Both the position numbers and the translations under genes were made by a program. DNA of 8,068 nucleotides from Oribacterium parvum. Lineage in GTDB: Bacteria; Bacillota; Clostridia; Lachnospirales; Lachnospiraceae. Where the stretch lies: positions 1 through 8,068 of the forward strand of contig CALIEL010000094.1 in NCBI GenBank assembly GCA_938022235.1. The letters are read 5' to 3'. Below, piece by piece: positions 7,261 to 8,068 of this stretch; the stretch's first letter is position 1, and each line of letters begins with the position of its first letter. The notes below the pieces were generated by a model. The model had not been told where the DNA came from. It saw only the letters and a list, made by a program, of their open reading frames with translations, and did not search any database.

Positions 7261-7269
7261 CCTCCCTGT
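7261..7269 (-). promoter_or_regulatory. CsrA-like motif overlapping the ribosome site of the yviE-like gene
   Basis: The transcript reads ACAGGGAGG, matching ACANGGANG, the general CsrA/Rsm target pattern. Its last five bases are the ribosome site for the ATG at 7255. Part of the match is forced by the ribosome site itself, and I see no clear hairpin presenting it, so the call is tentative. Confidence 0.35.
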
Positions 7270-7277
7270 TTCCAACC

Positions 7278-7296
7278 TGCTATAGAAACTATAGCA
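7278..7296. repeat. Perfect 8-bp inverted repeat between flgL and the yviE-like gene
   Basis: TGCTATAG (7278-7285) and CTATAGCA (7289-7296) are separated by AAA. It lies in the 85-base gap after flgL, close to the next ribosome site. No T tract follows on the transcript strand. It may be an operator-like site or an mRNA hairpin. Confidence 0.7.
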
Positions 7297-7340
7297 ATCG
7301 CCTTGCCTTGGTCAGGTTAATGGAGAGATGACCTGTTCTT

Positions 7341-8068
7341 TTATCTACCAACGAAATCAAATAAAGAAGACTGCATGATGTTGGAGCCCACCTTCATTGC
7401 GGCATTGTAGCTGTATTGGTAGGAATACATCTTCACTACTGCATCATAGGGGTCCACACCCAGCTTAGAGGTATATTCTTCCTGGAGAGTATCCATCGTA
7501 ATATCTAACTTACTCTGGGTAGTTTCCAGTGCGGCATACTTAATACCCAATTCTCTGTAGCTGTCGCTGACTCTTGCCTCCGCATCATCATTTTGGTTGA
7601 TGAAGTCGGACATATCTTTATGAAAACGAGATTTCGCTGTAGACACATTTGTATTTGTTTTTAGGGCTTCCTTATACTGGTGGGAAGTTAAAATTGCCTT
7701 AGACATTAAGGCTACCGGGCTGTTTACCAAGGAATCTTCCTCGGCTACAACAGGACCTCCGTTAGAGGCACCCTTGATTCTCTGGATGGCATCTGCATCA
7801 CTAAGGCCTCTCAGGGTATCGGAGGAAAGTCCGGTGATCATGTTTAAACCGCCGGTGTAGGTGTCTAAAAGAGTACTTCTGTCTCTTAAAGAACCGTAGC
7901 CGGTGCTCATTTTTCCCTGCTCTCTCATAGCGGAAAGAATCATCTTTAAGCTATCATTTTCATTGAGGGCATTCCCGTCCGCATCGGTACCGGAGAACTC
8001 ATTCTTGTAGTTTGTTCCGTCATAGCTGTACTTAATGTTCAGCTCTGTGGCTTTTGCGTCTCCCGGGA
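7341..8068 (-). CDS. flgL: Flagellar hook-associated protein 3 (FlgL), C-terminal part
   Basis: This is one of the two hook-filament junction proteins; FlgL sits between FlgK and the flagellin filament. About 241 codons are visible. The frame is open to the right edge, and reading past the ATG at 7943 gives further good protein sequence (TELNIKYSYDGTNYKNEFSGTDADGN), so that ATG is internal. The C-terminal approximately 80 residues are a flagellin-like amphipathic helical region: LGIKYAALETTQSKLDITMDTLQEEYTSKLG, then a D0 helix YQYSYNAAMKVGSNIMQSSLFDFVGR. The ending SLFDFV resembles FlgL rather than FlgK, and the downstream order also fits flgL. Secreted through the flagellar export system, so no classical signal peptide is expected. 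The stop is TAA at 7343-7341. Confidence 0.82.
   Translation of the reverse strand, partial: PGDAKATELNIKYSYDGTNYKNEFSGTDADGNALNENDSLKMILSAMREQGKMSTGYGSLRDRSTLLDTYTGGLNMITGLSSDTLRGLSDADAIQRIKGASNGGPVVAEEDSLVNSPVALMSKAILTSHQYKEALKTNTNVSTAKSRFHKDMSDFINQNDDAEARVSDSYRELGIKYAALETTQSKLDITMDTLQEEYTSKLGVDPYDAVVKMYSYQYSYNAAMKVGSNIMQSSLFDFVGR

Overview
The window looks like chromosomal core DNA from a motile, low-to-mid GC Clostridia. A Lachnospiraceae of the Oribacterium type is my best guess. The reasons are strong AGGAGG-type ribosome sites, a compact Firmicutes-type beta' subunit, and the order flgL - yviE-like - fliW - csrA, which is characteristic of Firmicutes flagellar loci. The genus is inference; no rRNA is present to test it.

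Layout. On the + strand, 1-478 is the 3' end of rpoB and 489-4190 is rpoC, ten bases apart. rpoC is complete in length, but one in-frame TAG at 3225-3227 replaces a near-invariant glutamate just before the trigger loop. The same frame then continues with fully conserved sequence to a normal TAA. A rho-independent terminator (4205-4232) closes the operon. The 407-base gap that follows (4191-4597) holds this terminator, a 12-bp palindrome (4246-4257), and a 142-base element (4265-4406). That element has perfect 20-bp inverted-repeat ends and a nested stem system inside. I see no convincing promoter in the rest of the gap. A membrane-anchored DUF4349 lipoprotein gene (4598-5713) comes next.

A strong hairpin at 5749-5778, usable in both directions, separates this + strand block from a convergent - strand flagellar block. 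In transcription order that block is flgL (hook-filament junction protein, running off the right edge), a DUF6470/YviE-like gene, fliW and csrA. CsrA is an RNA-binding translational repressor, and FliW is the protein antagonist that titrates it. Together they couple flagellin translation to filament assembly.

The most informative regulatory signal lies in the 54-base fliW-csrA gap. There the transcript contains ACAGGGAUGU, with GGGA in the loop of a 7-bp hairpin, just upstream of the csrA ribosome site. This matches the published CsrA target consensus and predicts autoregulation. A second, weaker CsrA-like motif overlaps the ribosome site of the yviE-like gene.

I see no CRISPR array, tRNA, rRNA, insertion sequence or defence system. 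The points worth following up are the interrupted rpoC, the 142-base structured repeat, and the CsrA-site leader.
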